DNA of 64,000 bases from Sphaerosporella brunnea (GCA_008704415.1 VXIS01000061.1:1-64000); one strand, 5' to 3'. Positions 1 through 12,151 are shown, numbered from the stretch's first letter. Notes: a model not told the origin generated them from the letters alone. Numbers and translations: made by a program.

Positions 1-2329
1 GGGATCTTGAAACGTTTCGTTTTGGCTTGTTTTGGGGTCGTGGTTGTTGCTTTGTTCCCTCCGTTTTCGCCGGAGTCGCTGCGTCGTCGTTTTCGATAGT
101 TATTTTCCCACCATCTTTTATTATCGGCAAACATAATTTCTCCCCCCAATTTTTTTTAGCCATTCCCCGGAATCTCTTCTTCGTAGTAATCCATGCTTCC
201 GTAGGGTCTAAACAGGATACTGAAGGAGTCATCAAACCGTGATTGCTTTTCCCCATGGGATTCCATTTCCAAGATCCGGAATTTGAAGCGGCAACGAGGT
301 TTTGATGCTGATACGTTCGGACCAACTGTCCATGTCCCCCGCCAGCCGATGCGTTTCCACAGTATCTTTTTTGGTTCCTGCAGGCTTTCCAGACTCCGGA
401 ATCGCAATCCTCCTTCCCATGCCCGTTTGGCCGATACCTTTCGATTGGTTGCCGGGTTTGTCCCAACGTCCTAAAAATCCGGTTTCTGAAACCCTGGATC
501 CCATTGGCTCTCCGACAAGAACATCCAAGAGTGCATTCTTTCTCCTGGAACGGGTGGGGCCTTGAACCGTTCCCATCGGACTCGGTTCAATCGTGGAATT
601 GCACGCCCGAAGGTCGGGGGCTCGACAGGTGGCTCGACAAGAAACAGGTGGCGGGCGGCTCCAACTGTGGGTTCCACTTTCCTCTGCCTGCTTCAATCAC
701 TTGCGAGTCTGCTCTCCAGAAAGAGGAGGCGATCTTCCACAAGTTTGACGTAGTCCCTGTTACTGCCTGAGGGCGTCTTGGTGCTTGCTTGAGCCTCTCC
801 TCCAACGATAGCTTATTTCCTATCCACGCACGTACTGAGTTCCGTTCGTATGGTAATCCATTTCGGCGTCTGGAGCAAAGAGAACCATCGCTGAAGATCG
901 CCATCATCGTCTGAATCCTCGATTTTTATCATTTCCATTCGCCCTCGCCAATGCTGTCAGGGACCAGAAAACGACTTCGCCGGAAACCGCATCTGGATCC
1001 TGTCCATTTGGGAGTAGTTGGGGTTGCTGATTATCCGCAAAATCCTCTGCCTCTAGGTGGAGAGTGCCGGCTTTGTTCCACCGTTCGGGATGCCATCTGC
1101 AGAGCCGGTGGTCTTTGCTGTAGTGATCGCTACCAACCGGTTGACGATGCAGAATCCGCATATGCGGTGGGTCTTACTTGCGGACGGGTCGACGCACGCG
1201 GACTCGGACATGTCGAAGCGAGAGAGGTATGAAGGGACTCACCAGCAGGAGGAAGTGAGCGGCGATGAACGAAGTGCTGAAGCTGACCGAAAGACGGCGA
1301 AGAGAAATTCCAGGTACTTATATCAACAATAGAGCCCATCCCGCCTCCTCCCAAAAGGAACGCTGAAAGGTGAATGCAAAATGTCTTACTATGGCGAAGA
1401 TGGTTTGGGCTTCATCTGCAGGCAAGGCTGCAAGAACAATCTTCACCAATCCTGAGAGAATTGACGGAAGCTGCAGCTGACCGATCACATTTCTCGAGCT
1501 CAAGATGATCAAGATATAGCAGTTATCCATTCATAGTTTAGATTGATGGTCTGCGGGGAGAAACTCGAGAGCCCTTCAAAGACTCTGCCACGGTAGATAT
1601 ATAAATTCTACTCGAGAGGGAAGCGAAGATTAGAAAACTACAGGGAATTCTTGTAATCAGCCCGATGAGTCAGTATAGTGAAACACAATTAAGGAGGGTA
1701 TAATGCCAATACGGTTTCCTGTGCATTTATATCGTTTATATCGGTCGATAGGGCGCTTATTTCCATTTCCGATTGAAACTTCCATACCACATCCTTCGAT
1801 GACTGCATACTGCTGTGTGACCTTCTGACGCCAGGCATCGACGGCCAGGCGCAATACCCCGCACCCGGCAGTTCCCCGCTGCAAACGCTGTAACAAAGTT
1901 TTTCTCGAGAGAAGCGGTTTTCTCTTTCCACGGGGAAACACAGTCCAGCTACAATTTGAAACGCACAGAACGAGCTGACAAATTATAAAGATAAGGTCTA
2001 GACGTCTGCATTTCTACGATCGTCCCAACACTGGGTTCCGGTGATTCTACTACTTCCCGTTATCACTCGCGATCGTGAGGACGCCAAAACCATGGCAAGT
2101 AGCAAACGCTATAACTCCTCCTCAGATTCGGCTCCACGAGCCAGCAGTTGACTTTATCGACAATCATGGGAGCGAATACCATCCAGGGGCTAGGCCCGTT
2201 CATCGACTCATTATGATCCACTTCTTCAAAAATTACACGGGGGATCCCCAAGCCACCCATCGTGCACGAGTCCGACCAAGGAACATGCCGACTTAGATTC
2301 GTTGTTTTGCAAAAGCACTTCAGCGTTTC
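1..2329. other. Gene-poor left edge, no supported gene
   Basis: No gene could be supported here. The longest open stretch is a 154-codon minus-strand frame at 232-696; it shows no motif I recognise and is overlapped by comparable frames on both strands, as chance frames in GC-balanced DNA would be. The stretch may be old transposon sequence, but no terminal repeat or coding domain was recognised. Confidence 0.4.
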
Positions 2330-4190
2330 CGGACCACAACCGAAGAACCAAAAGCGCTATGCCAAGGCCCCTTTCAAAATCCGAGATAAGCGTTCCTCTG
2401 GGACGAGGTGGAAAAAGGAAGTCAGTGCGGCAAGAGCGCAGTATATGAACCTGACCGGGCCGCTCTGTGAGATCAGGAAGTGGTTGAGGAAGGTGGGCGA
2501 CTACATGGTAGCGCTGCGAAGCCTTACGTCAACTTCATTCCCAACGGAACCTACACATCCATATTATCTGCGGGCGGCAAATATACTGATCGACGTATGT
2601 GGGCACCCGGTCACCTTATGCGAATGGTGGCTTTATTGACATTTTGCACAGGCGGCAATCCGTACGAGCAAATTTCGCGGTAATCTTGAACAATTGATAA
2701 TTGATCTACCCAACAAGCTCCAAGACATTGGAGACCTACCTTCAAATCTATCCAACAGAGGAGAAAATTCATCAGGCAAACTATACAGCTGTACGTGGCG
2801 ATATTAGTGGCGCTTGAAGAGGTGGTCAGGTACTACATCGAAAAGCCAGGGTAAACCCTTCCAAGCAATTTCTAGGGGATTCTGGGAAGATTGACCTCGT
2901 TCGCAACAGTCAAGCATGCCAAATCGGTGTTCTTGGGAGATGAATATGAGAGAAGTCCTCGGGGAGAAACTGGGGGAAATCGATAAGGCAGCGACCTATC
3001 TATTACGTCAAGCGGATATATGTCACCAAAAATCAAGCAAGAGGGATCCCAGATCCGTGGGTTGCACCAATTCTTTTATCTAAACCACAACAACAACAAG
3101 TCTGACAAGCTCGCTATGAACAGACAGCCAGCAGATGGAGGCAAGTACAGCAAACCCTAGAATTCCAGAATTCCATTCTTCTAGTCTTGCGAGACAACCC
3201 CCAAAACTTAGAATGTAAGAATCAAGTGATGAAATGCCTCGCGGCGATGGCTAAGGCTTACCTGCAGGGCTGAACGATATCGATGCCGAGCGAAACCGCT
3301 TGAAGCGCAAGGCGAGCGCAAGGAAACTAGAGATCCAGCGTTTAACAATGCAAAAAGCAATTCTAGAGGCGAAGCTTCACGAAGTCCAGCTACAGTCACG
3401 GCACGCCGTCACCTCAACCACTTACATCTCACAGCTAAAATTGCTTGAACTTCTGGCGACGGACCCCAACATTGCCTCAGCAGACCGCGAAGCATGTGTC
3501 CATGCTGGCCAAGCATTCAAGATGGCCACCCAAGACCGCGCAGGCTGGCTAATGCAGTCCGAAAAAACTGAAATCATGGTTGACATCACGATATGCCGAG
3601 GTACGACTGATCCATGGCAACCACGAACCCCTAAAGATATCACCAGTATCATATCTCTGCGCGATGCTCGTGGAGAGTCTAGAGAAACTAAAGCCCGCCC
3701 TGGTGCTTTACTTCTTCTGCGGTAGCCATACCCAGTCCCGAGACCCGCTCTCAAACGCGTACGCACTGCTCAAGAGCCTACTCGCGCAACTACTTTCCCA
3801 GCACACATTCGACACCTCCTTTCTCCAGCCATATGATGTCCAAAGACTCGAAAAAAAACGACCTGCAAAGTCTTTGCAATCTTTTCTGGGGGCTTGGCCC
3901 AACAGCTGGACTCAACGGTAGCCTTGTTCTGCATCATCGACGGCATAAGCTTCTTTGAAACATCCCAACGAGAACCCGCTATGCACGCGGTTCTCGACAA
4001 ACTGCTCGCGTTGGCCCGTGGAGATACTATGGGTACCGTCTTCAAACTCTTGGTTACGAGTCCAGCTACCACGAAGCCGAAGTTGTGCAGGAAGTTTGCC
4101 CATAAAGATGTTATTACTGTTCCACCGGCCGTGCCAAGAAGTGGCATTGGGTTGATGGTAAGCAGATGGCCGCGAAAGCTGAGAGGTATA
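2330..4190 (+). pseudogene. Broken NACHT/STAND (NLR-like) protein gene, copy 1
   Basis: Not an intact gene: coherent family-like peptide segments follow one another on the plus strand but in shifting frames with stops. In order these are a segment about growth through 'KVGDYMVALRSL' (near 2490-2530), 'LYVAILVALEEVVRYY' (about 2790-2835), 'VLGEKLGEIDKAATYLLRQ' (about 2955-3010), a helical basic linker at 3300-3560, 'LVLYFFCGSH' (about 3695-3730) and 'VALFCIIDGISFFE' (about 3915-3960), followed by 'VFKLLVTSP'. This order matches the N-terminal helical region and the NTPase-like core of large fungal STAND proteins with NACHT-type architecture, which are often linked to nonself recognition. No C-terminal repeat domain is recognisable after 4190. 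Family assignment rests on recalled motif similarity; the breaks are seen directly. Introns explain some but not all frame changes. Confidence 0.6.
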
Positions 4191-4659
4191 TCGTGGTGGA
4201 GACAGAAACGGCGTATGGGCAATGATCATGATCAGGAAGGCTCGGAGTTTGAGCTTGGAGGGAGCCAGAGGGAGTGATGTACATAAATCAGGGTGGATCA
4301 TCGGTACTTATTTATTTATTTGTTATTCCTTTCGGCATTCAGCCTTTCGGCTATGGCCATACGGAGGTGAAAGCAGACGCAGTACAAGACCGACAAAAAC
4401 ATGCGGGACAGTAAACACAGTAAACATAGGAAACAAGGAAATCGTTACATGACCAACAAAGAGATATACGCCCAACTCATCATTCATATGTGGCCTCAAC
4501 CTCTCGGTGTTCCGTGGGTTATACATCGGGTAGCAAGTCATCGGGTCCCCAGCGCGCGCGCAGGTCCTCAGTTGAGGGTGCCTCTTCCTTCGCCCTTCCC
4601 CGCTATTCATCCCCGCAGTATGCTCTTCCTCTTCCCATGCTCCTCTCCACTGTTATTTA

Positions 4660-4945
4660 CCTCTCCCCACCCAACTCCTCTTCCCCTCTCCGAGTCATCT
4701 GAGTTTGTACCGAGGAGCCACCGTCGGTTATCCACCTTGGTTTGTTGGAGGAAATAGTTGTAGGGGCCTCAGACCCCCGGTTATCATACAGCAGTACTTC
4801 TAGTCGGACTTTGCGGTCATACTTGCGATACATCGAGAGCATCGTTCGTCGTGCGTTGGCGTATTGTGGGCACGCTAAGAGGAGGTGCCGGACAGTCTGC
4901 GTGCTGCCATCACGGCAGATACAGGTGGGACTGTCGATGTCACTT
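4660..4945 (-). pseudogene. LINE-type retrotransposon 3' end fragment
   Basis: On the minus strand one frame reads 'DSPTCICRDGSTQTVRHLLL' followed by 'ACPQYANARRTML' (about 4935-4835). The C-x-C..H-x4-C spacing and surrounding sequence resemble the C-terminal zinc-knuckle tail after the RNase H region of fungal Tad/CgT1-like LINEs. The frame continues to a stop near 4657. No reverse transcriptase motifs lie next to it, so this is a truncated remnant. It could instead come from another element class with the same tail. Confidence 0.5.
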
Positions 4946-4949
4946 GAGA

Positions 4950-5528
4950 GTATCTTTCATCGGTACTTAATGTAAAAACAGTGGGAACAGATCATCGTGG
5001 GTAAGAAAGCGCTAAAAAAAACCATCGAATTATAGAAAGAGCCCGAGCGAGAGCACACATAAAACCCGCCTAGACCCCCACGAAAAAGGCTCTCGGCTCA
5101 GAAACGCTCTTTTTGAGTTGAATGAGTTTTAGAAAACTGAATCTGGACCACAACCGCCTTCGTCCTGGCCTGGTTGAGCTATGTTTCGATTCCAATTGAG
5201 ATAGGAATTAGGTTGTAAACGGAATCCGACTTCTCCTAGAAGGTGGTCGATTGGGTGGGCGAGTGCGAGAGGCCGTGCAATTTGTACTAAGTACACACTC
5301 TTTGTTATCGCTACTTGTATAGCTTCACAAGAAATCACTCAGTTTCAACTCACGTTCCGACGGATCTCCCTTCTTTTTTCGAATGCAAGATTCCCCCACT
5401 GCCGCCTGCACACCTTTGACTAAAACCTCCAATGTCCCACACTGTCCTGGAGCGCATGAGAAACGCAGCAAGACTCCTCTCAGTTTGCATTTTGATATGT
5501 GAAAATTGGGGAAGGCCTACAGCTAACC
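4950..5528. other. Intergenic, no gene seen
   Basis: Only short overlapping frames occur here. Nothing recognisable precedes the tRNA-Ile gene. Confidence 0.4.
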
Positions 5529-5602
5529 GGTCTATTAGCTCAGTTGGTTAGAGCGTGGTGCTAATAACGCCAAGGTCACAGGTTCGACCCCTGTATGGAT
5601 CA
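5529..5602 (+). tRNA. tRNA-Ile (AAT), no intron
   Basis: A complete cloverleaf is readable. The acceptor stem GGTCTAT pairs with ATGGATC (two G-U pairs), the D-arm contains AGCTCAGTTGGTTAGAGC, the anticodon loop is CTAATAA with anticodon AAT, and the T-arm is CAGGTTCGACCCCTG. The last base, A at 5602, is the discriminator. A T-rich run follows (TATATTTTGTTTTG), which could end Pol III transcription. Anticodon AAT decodes isoleucine ATT/ATC codons after A-to-I editing. Confidence 0.93.
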
Positions 5603-6419
5603 TTATATTTTGTTTTGCGCCTCCTCTAGCAGATTCGCAGTTTTGGGGATTCAACCCTTTGTTGCTGGAAGGAGGTGAGGTGAAGCGGTGGGAAAGGCCG
5701 TTTTCATCATTAGCGATGAATCAATATGAGAACCGTCAGCCAGAGCTCATCGTGATTCGACGTGCGAGTTGATGGAGAGCAATGACTTCTCCTGATAGGC
5801 CGTCATAGCGAGAATATCTAGCCTCTGTACAACACGGCGAGTAAACTCCGCGTTCAGCCTCGGGAGTGCGGCGCAGGCAAGATCTGTTTATATTAATTGA
5901 TACTATAACACATCTACGCCATGCGGTGGGCGATAGACAGCCAATTGGCGCCAACAAAGAAAGAAAGCTCTCGGGACTCCCGAGATTCGGAAAGCCCTCG
6001 CGCTGTCTACGACGAGACTGCCAAGGATAGTGATGAGCCGTCAAATTGAAACACCGGGAAGTACTATAGTTAGTAGAAAATCCCCGAATCGGGATGGCCG
6101 TCGGCACCGAGCACGGGGGGGACAAGTTTTCGGCGCGGTTTCATACTCGTACAGCAGCATGCTGAATGCTAGCCATGTAGGTATCTCAAAAAAACGAAAA
6201 TGCTGCAGGTTTGTTTTTGCTCCGGGAAAGACGGCTATGTACCCTGGACCCCTCTTGGCAGTGCCTAAATCCGCCGGGATTATATTGGGCTGCGCATGTC
6301 GGATGCAAGGTGAGTGAGTGATGAGTGGGGGGATGGATGGATGCCTGCGCTGAGCTGCGTTGATCTGCTTCTTCCCCATCGCTCATCATCTCCGGCGGTG
6401 AACGAACAGACCTCACACC
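5603..6419. other. Upstream region of the Zn2Cys6 factor
   Basis: No gene was recognised. The region should hold the promoter and 5' leader of the plus-strand transcription factor gene. Frames on both strands are shadows. Confidence 0.35.
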
Positions 6420-8976
6420 ATGACCGGGCGCCCCAATACGAGTCCGCGACGACAGGAAGACACGCGCGCAAAGGGTTCGGACGCGGACGGGAAGCATATA
6501 CCATTCGAAGTGGGGTGCGCCTGACACGTTTCCGACAGCTCCGGCAGACTGCCGATGAGCTCAATGTGCCCCCCCTGCTGACCAATACATGATAGGTGCG
6601 AGCGCTGTCGGAAAGGAAAGAAAAAGTGCAACAGATTACTGCCCTGCCAGACCTGCGAAAGTAACGGCGTCGACTGCGTTTACCCTGTGACTGAGAAGAA
6701 AAGGTGGGTTGGATACCCGATGGATGACTCGGATGCCGCGGCTAAGTGCTGCTCGCCGCCACACAGACCCGTCCCGAAGGAATATGTCAACGCGCTGGAA
6801 CGGGATCTTGAGGCGCGCAACGTCAAGATCGAGGCGCTGAAGAAGCAGGTGCAAGATCTCAGCGGCCAGGTGGATGCGCTGAAAGGAATGGTGACGTGGT
6901 GGGAAGGTGCCACTCTTTCTCAAGTTGCAAGCCGAGGACTTACCGAGGATCGTGGCGCTGATGTTGCTCGAGCCGTAGGATTTGTGCGAGGTGTGGCTGA
7001 AGCCGATGCGGCGGACAGAAATATCATGCTCTCCGGCCTCCGCGGTTCTGGAGAAAATACACCGTCTGCTCCCTTCAGCGCACCGGTTTCTCCTACTGCC
7101 GCCGCCGCAGCTCACACTACCCCGCCCCCGGCGCAACCCCAGACACCCCGCCACGGCTCCCCTTCGGCTGTGACGAAGACCACCGGGCAAATCCGCACCC
7201 GCGGCGCATTATCACGATTCTACGGTCCAACGAGCTACCAGATTGCTACGGCAACGTTAGACCCGGGACCACTACCGCCGACGGAGCGCCGCAGCCACAG
7301 GGCCATAGCAAATGGGGACGGAGAATATGACTACGCACGGTCGCTTCTAGCGCCGCAAAGCGCCGACTGTCGAAAGCTGATGAGTCTGTTCTTCTTGCGA
7401 CTGTATCCGTACCACATGTACTTTTATAGGGAATTCTTTTTGCGCGACCTACATTCCGGCGGGGGGCCGTACTACTCCGATCTCCTGATGTATGCCATAT
7501 GTTCCATGGCCGCTTTGGTCAGTAAAGATCCTGCAGAACGTCAGCGAAGCGAGCTTTTTGCCAGGCGTGCTCAAGAATTGCTATATGACTCAGGCATGGA
7601 CTCGCCGGATATCACTGTGCTCCAGGCTCTGCTGCTTATGAGCCAGCGCGAGATCGGCCAGGGACATGGGTCCAAGGGCTGGCTTTTTGCAGGTATGCAC
7701 TTATCCGCTTCTTGCGTGCATCCGAATAAGCGACTGATGTTTCCCAAGGAATGGCGTTTCGATTGGCTCACGATATGGGCCTACACTTGGACCCAAGGAA
7801 TTGGGATTCCTCTGAAGAATCCTCGATTGAACGAGAGATACGCCGTAGATGCTATTGGGGTGCTTTTGTGGCCGACAAGTGAGCTGGTTTCCCATCCCCA
7901 CCGTGGAGACAAACCCATCTGACCAAAGACTTAGATGGATCTCGTTATACTTTGGTCGGCCGCCAGCATTATCACCAAGGGAATCCGATGTTCGAGAAAC
8001 GAAGCGGATACAGTACCCTGAGTGCTGGCTAGCAACGTCGTCGATCCTCGAGCCTGCCCTGATCAAAGACCTATTCTCAGGCAAGAAAACACCACAAGAC
8101 GAAGACGGGGCAGCGCTAGTGGGAACGCTTCTCTGTTCCATCGATCTGACCAAGATTGTGCACAAGATGCTCACCAACGTGTTCGAGATCCGCGACCAAA
8201 AGCCGGACGAAGCATCCCTTGGCGCGACAGTGACGGAAATACATCTGGAGCTGACGAGTTGGCTCAGCAATCTCCCGAAGAAAGTGCACTGGAATGAATG
8301 GCGGAACGACGTAGAACCGTACACCTTAGTATTACAGTAAGAACCTCCCCTCTCCGTGCCCCCTCCCCTATCCCTTCAGGGTTGCTAAATGTGTGTGTGT
8401 CTCAGCATGATGTATCACACCGCACTGATAGTCCTCCACAGACCACCACTCACCCTTCAATACACGCGCACTCCCGTCGCAACCGCCGATTTCGACATCT
8501 GCTGGGCCTCAGTCACCGCAATAATCAAGCTGATCAAACAGTACGTACGCGGCAACGAGTATCTGTACCTGCCGATGACGTTTATCCACACCGCCACGGC
8601 AGCCGCGTCGATAATTCTTCTCAAACGGCACACGGTACAAGAAGACACCGACGAAGAGGCGTCCAAGTTCCTGCACGTGATCCTGGACGCGCTGGACGGG
8701 TGCTCCGCAACGTGGAGCACCGCGACACAGGCAAAACAGACGATTCTGATGGCGGATGAGGAAGCGCGGTTGAAGGTGGCTGAGTTCCAGATAAAAACCG
8801 AAGGCGGCGATGATATCAATGCCATTGGCCTGGATCTGGAACAATATTTTGGCCTTGAGTATGATTCTGTGATGGGCGGGATGGGGATGGGAGTTGGTGG
8901 CGTAGTCGGGTGGATGGACCCGGATTGGTGGATGGATGTTGCACCGCAGGGCGGAGAGGATATAAGCATGCTCTAG
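6420..8976 (+). CDS. Zn2Cys6 fungal-specific transcription factor
   Basis: Likely nuclear DNA-binding regulator. The model is five exons: 6420-6514, 6596-7692, 7749-7878, 7935-8336 and 8406-8976, giving 764 aa. The binuclear cluster has canonical C-x2-C-x6-C-x5-C-x2-C-x6-C spacing at C33, C36, C43, C49, C52 and C59. A heptad-rich coiled coil follows at about residues 75-105, then a low-complexity Ala/Pro/Thr stretch. The middle homology region is restored only when two 56-nt introns are removed, giving '[16 protein letters not shown]', '[16 protein letters not shown]' and '[10 protein letters not shown]', and then '[15 protein letters not shown]' after the fourth intron. These match the Fungal_trans domain of Nit4/XlnR-type regulators. 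The start at 6420 is the ATG that, with an 81-nt intron (branch-like CTGAC before TAG), joins the cluster in frame; an upstream start is possible. The gene converges on the DUF1445 gene at 9148; a regulatory link is only inference. Confidence 0.88.
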
Positions 8977-9147
8977 GTTCGTTGGCTGAGATTTTCTTCT
9001 TGGCTCATCTGCAACATGGCAAGCATTGGCAGGATATATTGGCATTATTCGTTTTTTTTTTTATATATTGCAAAGCGTTTCGAAATACCAGCTGTTTCTA
9101 CTTCCCTTCTTGTTCTATACCAAGCAACAATTCAGACCAATTTACTT

Positions 9148-10023
9148 TCACAGCACCGTAGCCTGCGTCTTGAAATATTCCTCCTCCCGCACATCCGTCA
9201 CCAACATATGTCCAGGCGCATGCGCCATCACAGTGCCCTTAATCTTATCCCCCGCCCTCATAATCGCATTCTGCGGGGTAACGCCGCACCCCCAAAACAC
9301 GGGTACCTCGCCTTCTTTGATCTCCACCGCATCCCCAAACTCCGGCGCCCCCAGATCCGCAATCCCCAGCTCCTGCACTGCCTCCCACCCCCACGCAATC
9401 GGCTCTCCATGCATGGCCGCATATGGCCGCGTAATATCCCTTACGCGTTCCACCTGGTCCTGCGGATATGGCCGCATCGACACTACGTACGTGCCGTCGG
9501 TAAACACGCCGGCAGGGTTTAGCTTCCGCGAGGTTGAGTACATGGCTACGTTACAGCCCATCTCTACGTGGCGGGGCATTAGCCCCGCCGCCATCAACGC
9601 GCCCTCGAATGAGAACGAACACCCGATCAGAAACGCCACGTGCGAGTCTGCAGAACTCCAGAGCTCGGAAATGTCGGTTATGCCCGAAGCGGTGAGCCTG
9701 CCGGCGTGATAGACGTTGTACCGCGGGATGTCGCTGCGCAGATCGAAGGGGTGGGTTAAGAGCGGCGGGGTGGTGGGGGTTGGTGAAATGAGAGAGGTTG
9801 CGCTGCCGATGGCCAGGAGAGGACATGGAACTGGGTTCCGGAGGCATAAGGAGTGGAAATCCGTGGCGTATGCCCGGGGCACTACGAGGAGGTTCGCTTG
9901 GATGTAGCCTGGTGCATACCCTGCTGTTGGGGAGGTGTGCTTTCCTTGCCGCGCGAGGAGGCGCACGGCGTGCGGTGAGTTTTCGGTGGCTACGACGATG
10001 GGCTCAAGGATCGGTGGGGGCAT
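9148..10023 (-). CDS. DUF1445 / D-glutamate cyclase-type hydro-lyase
   Basis: A single-exon gene of 291 aa. It carries the signatures of the DUF1445 (D-glutamate cyclase, YcsI-like) family: 'GYAPGYIQANLLVVP' near residue 35, 'CLRNPVPCPLL' near 59, 'DIPRYNVYHAG' near 97, 'FLIGCSFSFEGAL' near 131, 'VVSMRPYP' near 180 and 'VFWGCGVTPQNAI' then 'HAPGHMLVTD' near the C-terminus. Family members are annotated as putative hydro-lyases, and some act as D-glutamate cyclases that interconvert D-glutamate and 5-oxo-D-proline; the substrate here is not shown by sequence. No signal peptide or membrane span is apparent, so it is probably a soluble intracellular or mitochondrial enzyme. It ends about 170 bp from the end of the Zn2Cys6 gene (convergent). 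The length is close to the usual 260-300 aa and there are no breaks. Confidence 0.87.
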   Translation of the reverse strand: MPPPILEPIVVATENSPHAVRLLARQGKHTSPTAGYAPGYIQANLLVVPRAYATDFHSLCLRNPVPCPLLAIGSATSLISPTPTTPPLLTHPFDLRSDIPRYNVYHAGRLTASGITDISELWSSADSHVAFLIGCSFSFEGALMAAGLMPRHVEMGCNVAMYSTSRKLNPAGVFTDGTYVVSMRPYPQDQVERVRDITRPYAAMHGEPIAWGWEAVQELGIADLGAPEFGDAVEIKEGEVPVFWGCGVTPQNAIMRAGDKIKGTVMAHAPGHMLVTDVREEEYFKTQATVL

Positions 10024-11105
10024 GGTTATTATCCAAAATTAGCTATAGTAGTGATGGTGCGTTATCTAGGTCGGTGGCAGAGGAGGGAGAAGCTGATTTT
10101 AATACCTGAGGCGCTGTTTTCTGGATGCTATAGCATGGTATATACCCCCATGACAGGACTGGGACTTCCGTTTCCGTTCCCAGCCGCAAATCAATGCAAC
10201 CCAGCACTAGATATACATAGATATACTTTCGCGAAACGTTAGATGTGAGGGGGGCTAGGTAGTGCGGACTTCGAGCCGCGATACCCCCGCGCGGATGCTA
10301 CGGCGGCTGATAAGATAGTGCATTGCGGAGGAGTTGGGCCTCCGAGGTATGGTGGTAGGCTAAACATAAGTCTGTTTCCCGGCTGAGCTTACTTCCTCCG
10401 GGGGGTTTTGAGAGCGTTTAGCTTCGAGTAAGGAGTCTTCGAATATTTTAAACCTGGCGCCCTCGCCCGAGTAACCATAGTGGGTAAAAATCGGCCTCCC
10501 AAGTCTTGTCAGGAAAAAAGTACCGTATTATTTGGTACGAAAGACGGAGCGCCTTGGTCAAAAGTGAGCATTTGGCACCGGAGGGTTAATTTTGAGTGAC
10601 ACAGGGTGACTCGAAGAAAGGGTACATACCGTATTGATCCGGCCGCCGTATCACAGCGCAGGGTTAGGGTTTATGCCGCCTGCCCGCCTTATTTCCTTGC
10701 TCGTTTTATGTCGGGATTTCTATGGTAGCCTTTTAGAGCGCTGGCTGATCTCAAGAACAATGAGGAAAGAGAAGGGTTTAGAAGCTGGATTTTGAGTCTG
10801 AAACGGTCCCGTCAGGTTGATTATCGACTTTACACTGGTACAAGATCTTGGCCTTCGCGCCGCTACCGGGCAAGGGCCGATGCTTTATGGCCCAATCACC
10901 AGAGCCTTTGAAAGTCTGACCCAATTTCCGCTCCGTTCTGGAACGCCGATTTCCGAAAATCTGAAAGCTTCCAGATCGCTTTCCAAGCCCCTTTTATACC
11001 GCTGCGGGAAGTGTTCCACTGGAAGACCAGTCGGGAACCAATCTGAGTTATGTAGTTTGTAGGGTTATGCGCCCTCCCGAAAAACCAGCCATTTGCTCCA
11101 GGTAA
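10024..11105. other. Intergenic, no gene seen
   Basis: No coding motif was recognised. The stretch starts a roughly 9-kb accessory segment dense in repeats. Confidence 0.4.
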
Positions 11106-11425
11106 TAGGGGGATCCGGAGAAATTTCGTTAAAACAGCCGCCAGGAAGGATGGGAGCACGGCGATTGGCAGAACACAGGCGTCGTCTCGGCAGTGCGCGA
11201 CCCGACAGCCAAAAAGTCAAAATGTTCTGCTGCCAACGGCAGCTTTCAGCGCCGTTGCAAGTGGTAAACGGAGGCCCAACAGCAGCAGCAGCAGGCCCAG
11301 CGGCAGCCACAGCAACCGCAAATCCTGCCGGCGGGTGCATATCATGCACGCGCGACTCTGCCTTCGGTGCCGTGACCTCAGTCTCCCGCCAACCGCAACA
11401 TTACAAAACTTTTCCGGATCCCCTA
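11106..11425. mobile_element. MITE with GGGGATCCGG termini, TA-flanked
   Basis: The left end reads TA-GGGGGATCCGGAGAAATTTC and the right end is the near inverse (AAACTTTTCCGGATCCCC-TA). That gives terminal inverted repeats of about 20 bp with a TA target duplication, as in Tc1/mariner/pogo-type elements. The inside contains a CAG-rich tract. The right ~130 bp is a diverged inverted copy of the sequence at 13089-13242, so this looks like an internally deleted derivative of a larger element. No transposase is encoded. Confidence 0.65.
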
Positions 11426-11474
11426 ATGCAGTATGTCGTTCTTGATGTGAATTGTAACCTGCAACATCTCAATC

Positions 11475-11566
11475 GGCTCGGATGGTCTAGTGGTATGATT
11501 CTCGCTTAGGGTCACTCCCTAAGTGCAAATTGCGAGAGGTCCCCGGTTCAAATCCGGGTTCGAGCC
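11475..11566 (+). tRNA. tRNA-Pro (AGG) with intron, copy 1
   Basis: The cloverleaf is intact. Acceptor GGCTCGG pairs with TCGAGCC (one G-T), the D-arm is TGGTCTAGTGGTATGA, the anticodon stem TCTCGC pairs with GCGAGA, the anticodon is AGG and the T-arm is CCCGGTTCAAATCCGGG. An intron of about 20 nt follows the base 3' of the anticodon. Near-identical copies lie at 14579 and 28180. Confidence 0.93.
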
Positions 11567-11569
11567 TAG

Positions 11570-12150
11570 GTGATTGTCTTTTGGTCTCCCTATAGGGGAG
11601 GAGGGCGTGTGGGGACTCTTTTTTGTTTGATGGGTATGCATTTTTGAGGCGTAAGGGGTTTGCCAACGTGTGGAGGAGTGAAGGCGAAGGCTCAACAATC
11701 GGGCAACGCACACCCGTCTGGAGTGATAAAACTTGTTGCGTATAGGCTACGATTCTTTCTACATATGGTGCAGGCAGCTATAGACCTAGTTGTCGCACGG
11801 ATATTTTCGTCGGAAAGTAAGCAGCGGACACGGTGTAGATGGTGGTCAAAGGGTACGAAGTGGTGGGGACCAAAGTTCAGAGCGAACGGTGGGGCCAGGC
11901 GTGCCATCTGCGCCTGGACCGTGAGCCCAATAATCAATTTATTGCCCATCTGCGCCTGGCTCTCGCTGTGAGACCCGCCGGTGACTGATATGGACCTGCG
12001 CTCTGTACTCCTTGTCTATATGCCTGGATAATACGCTGAGTTCGTCGCCAGTACTTGAAAATAAGCGATGGCTTCACAGACTCCAGAGCTTCAGGGACTG
12101 CCTCCATAAGACCTGATGGCTGTTAGCTACTGTTGCATTACTGAGGAAGG
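11570..12150. other. Intergenic between tRNA-Pro and DDE fragment
   Basis: Nothing recognisable. Short frames only. Confidence 0.35.
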
Positions 12151-12151
12151 G

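Noticed and set aside
232..696. 154-codon minus-strand frame as a gene
   Set aside because: No motif, no splice support and competing frames on both strands.
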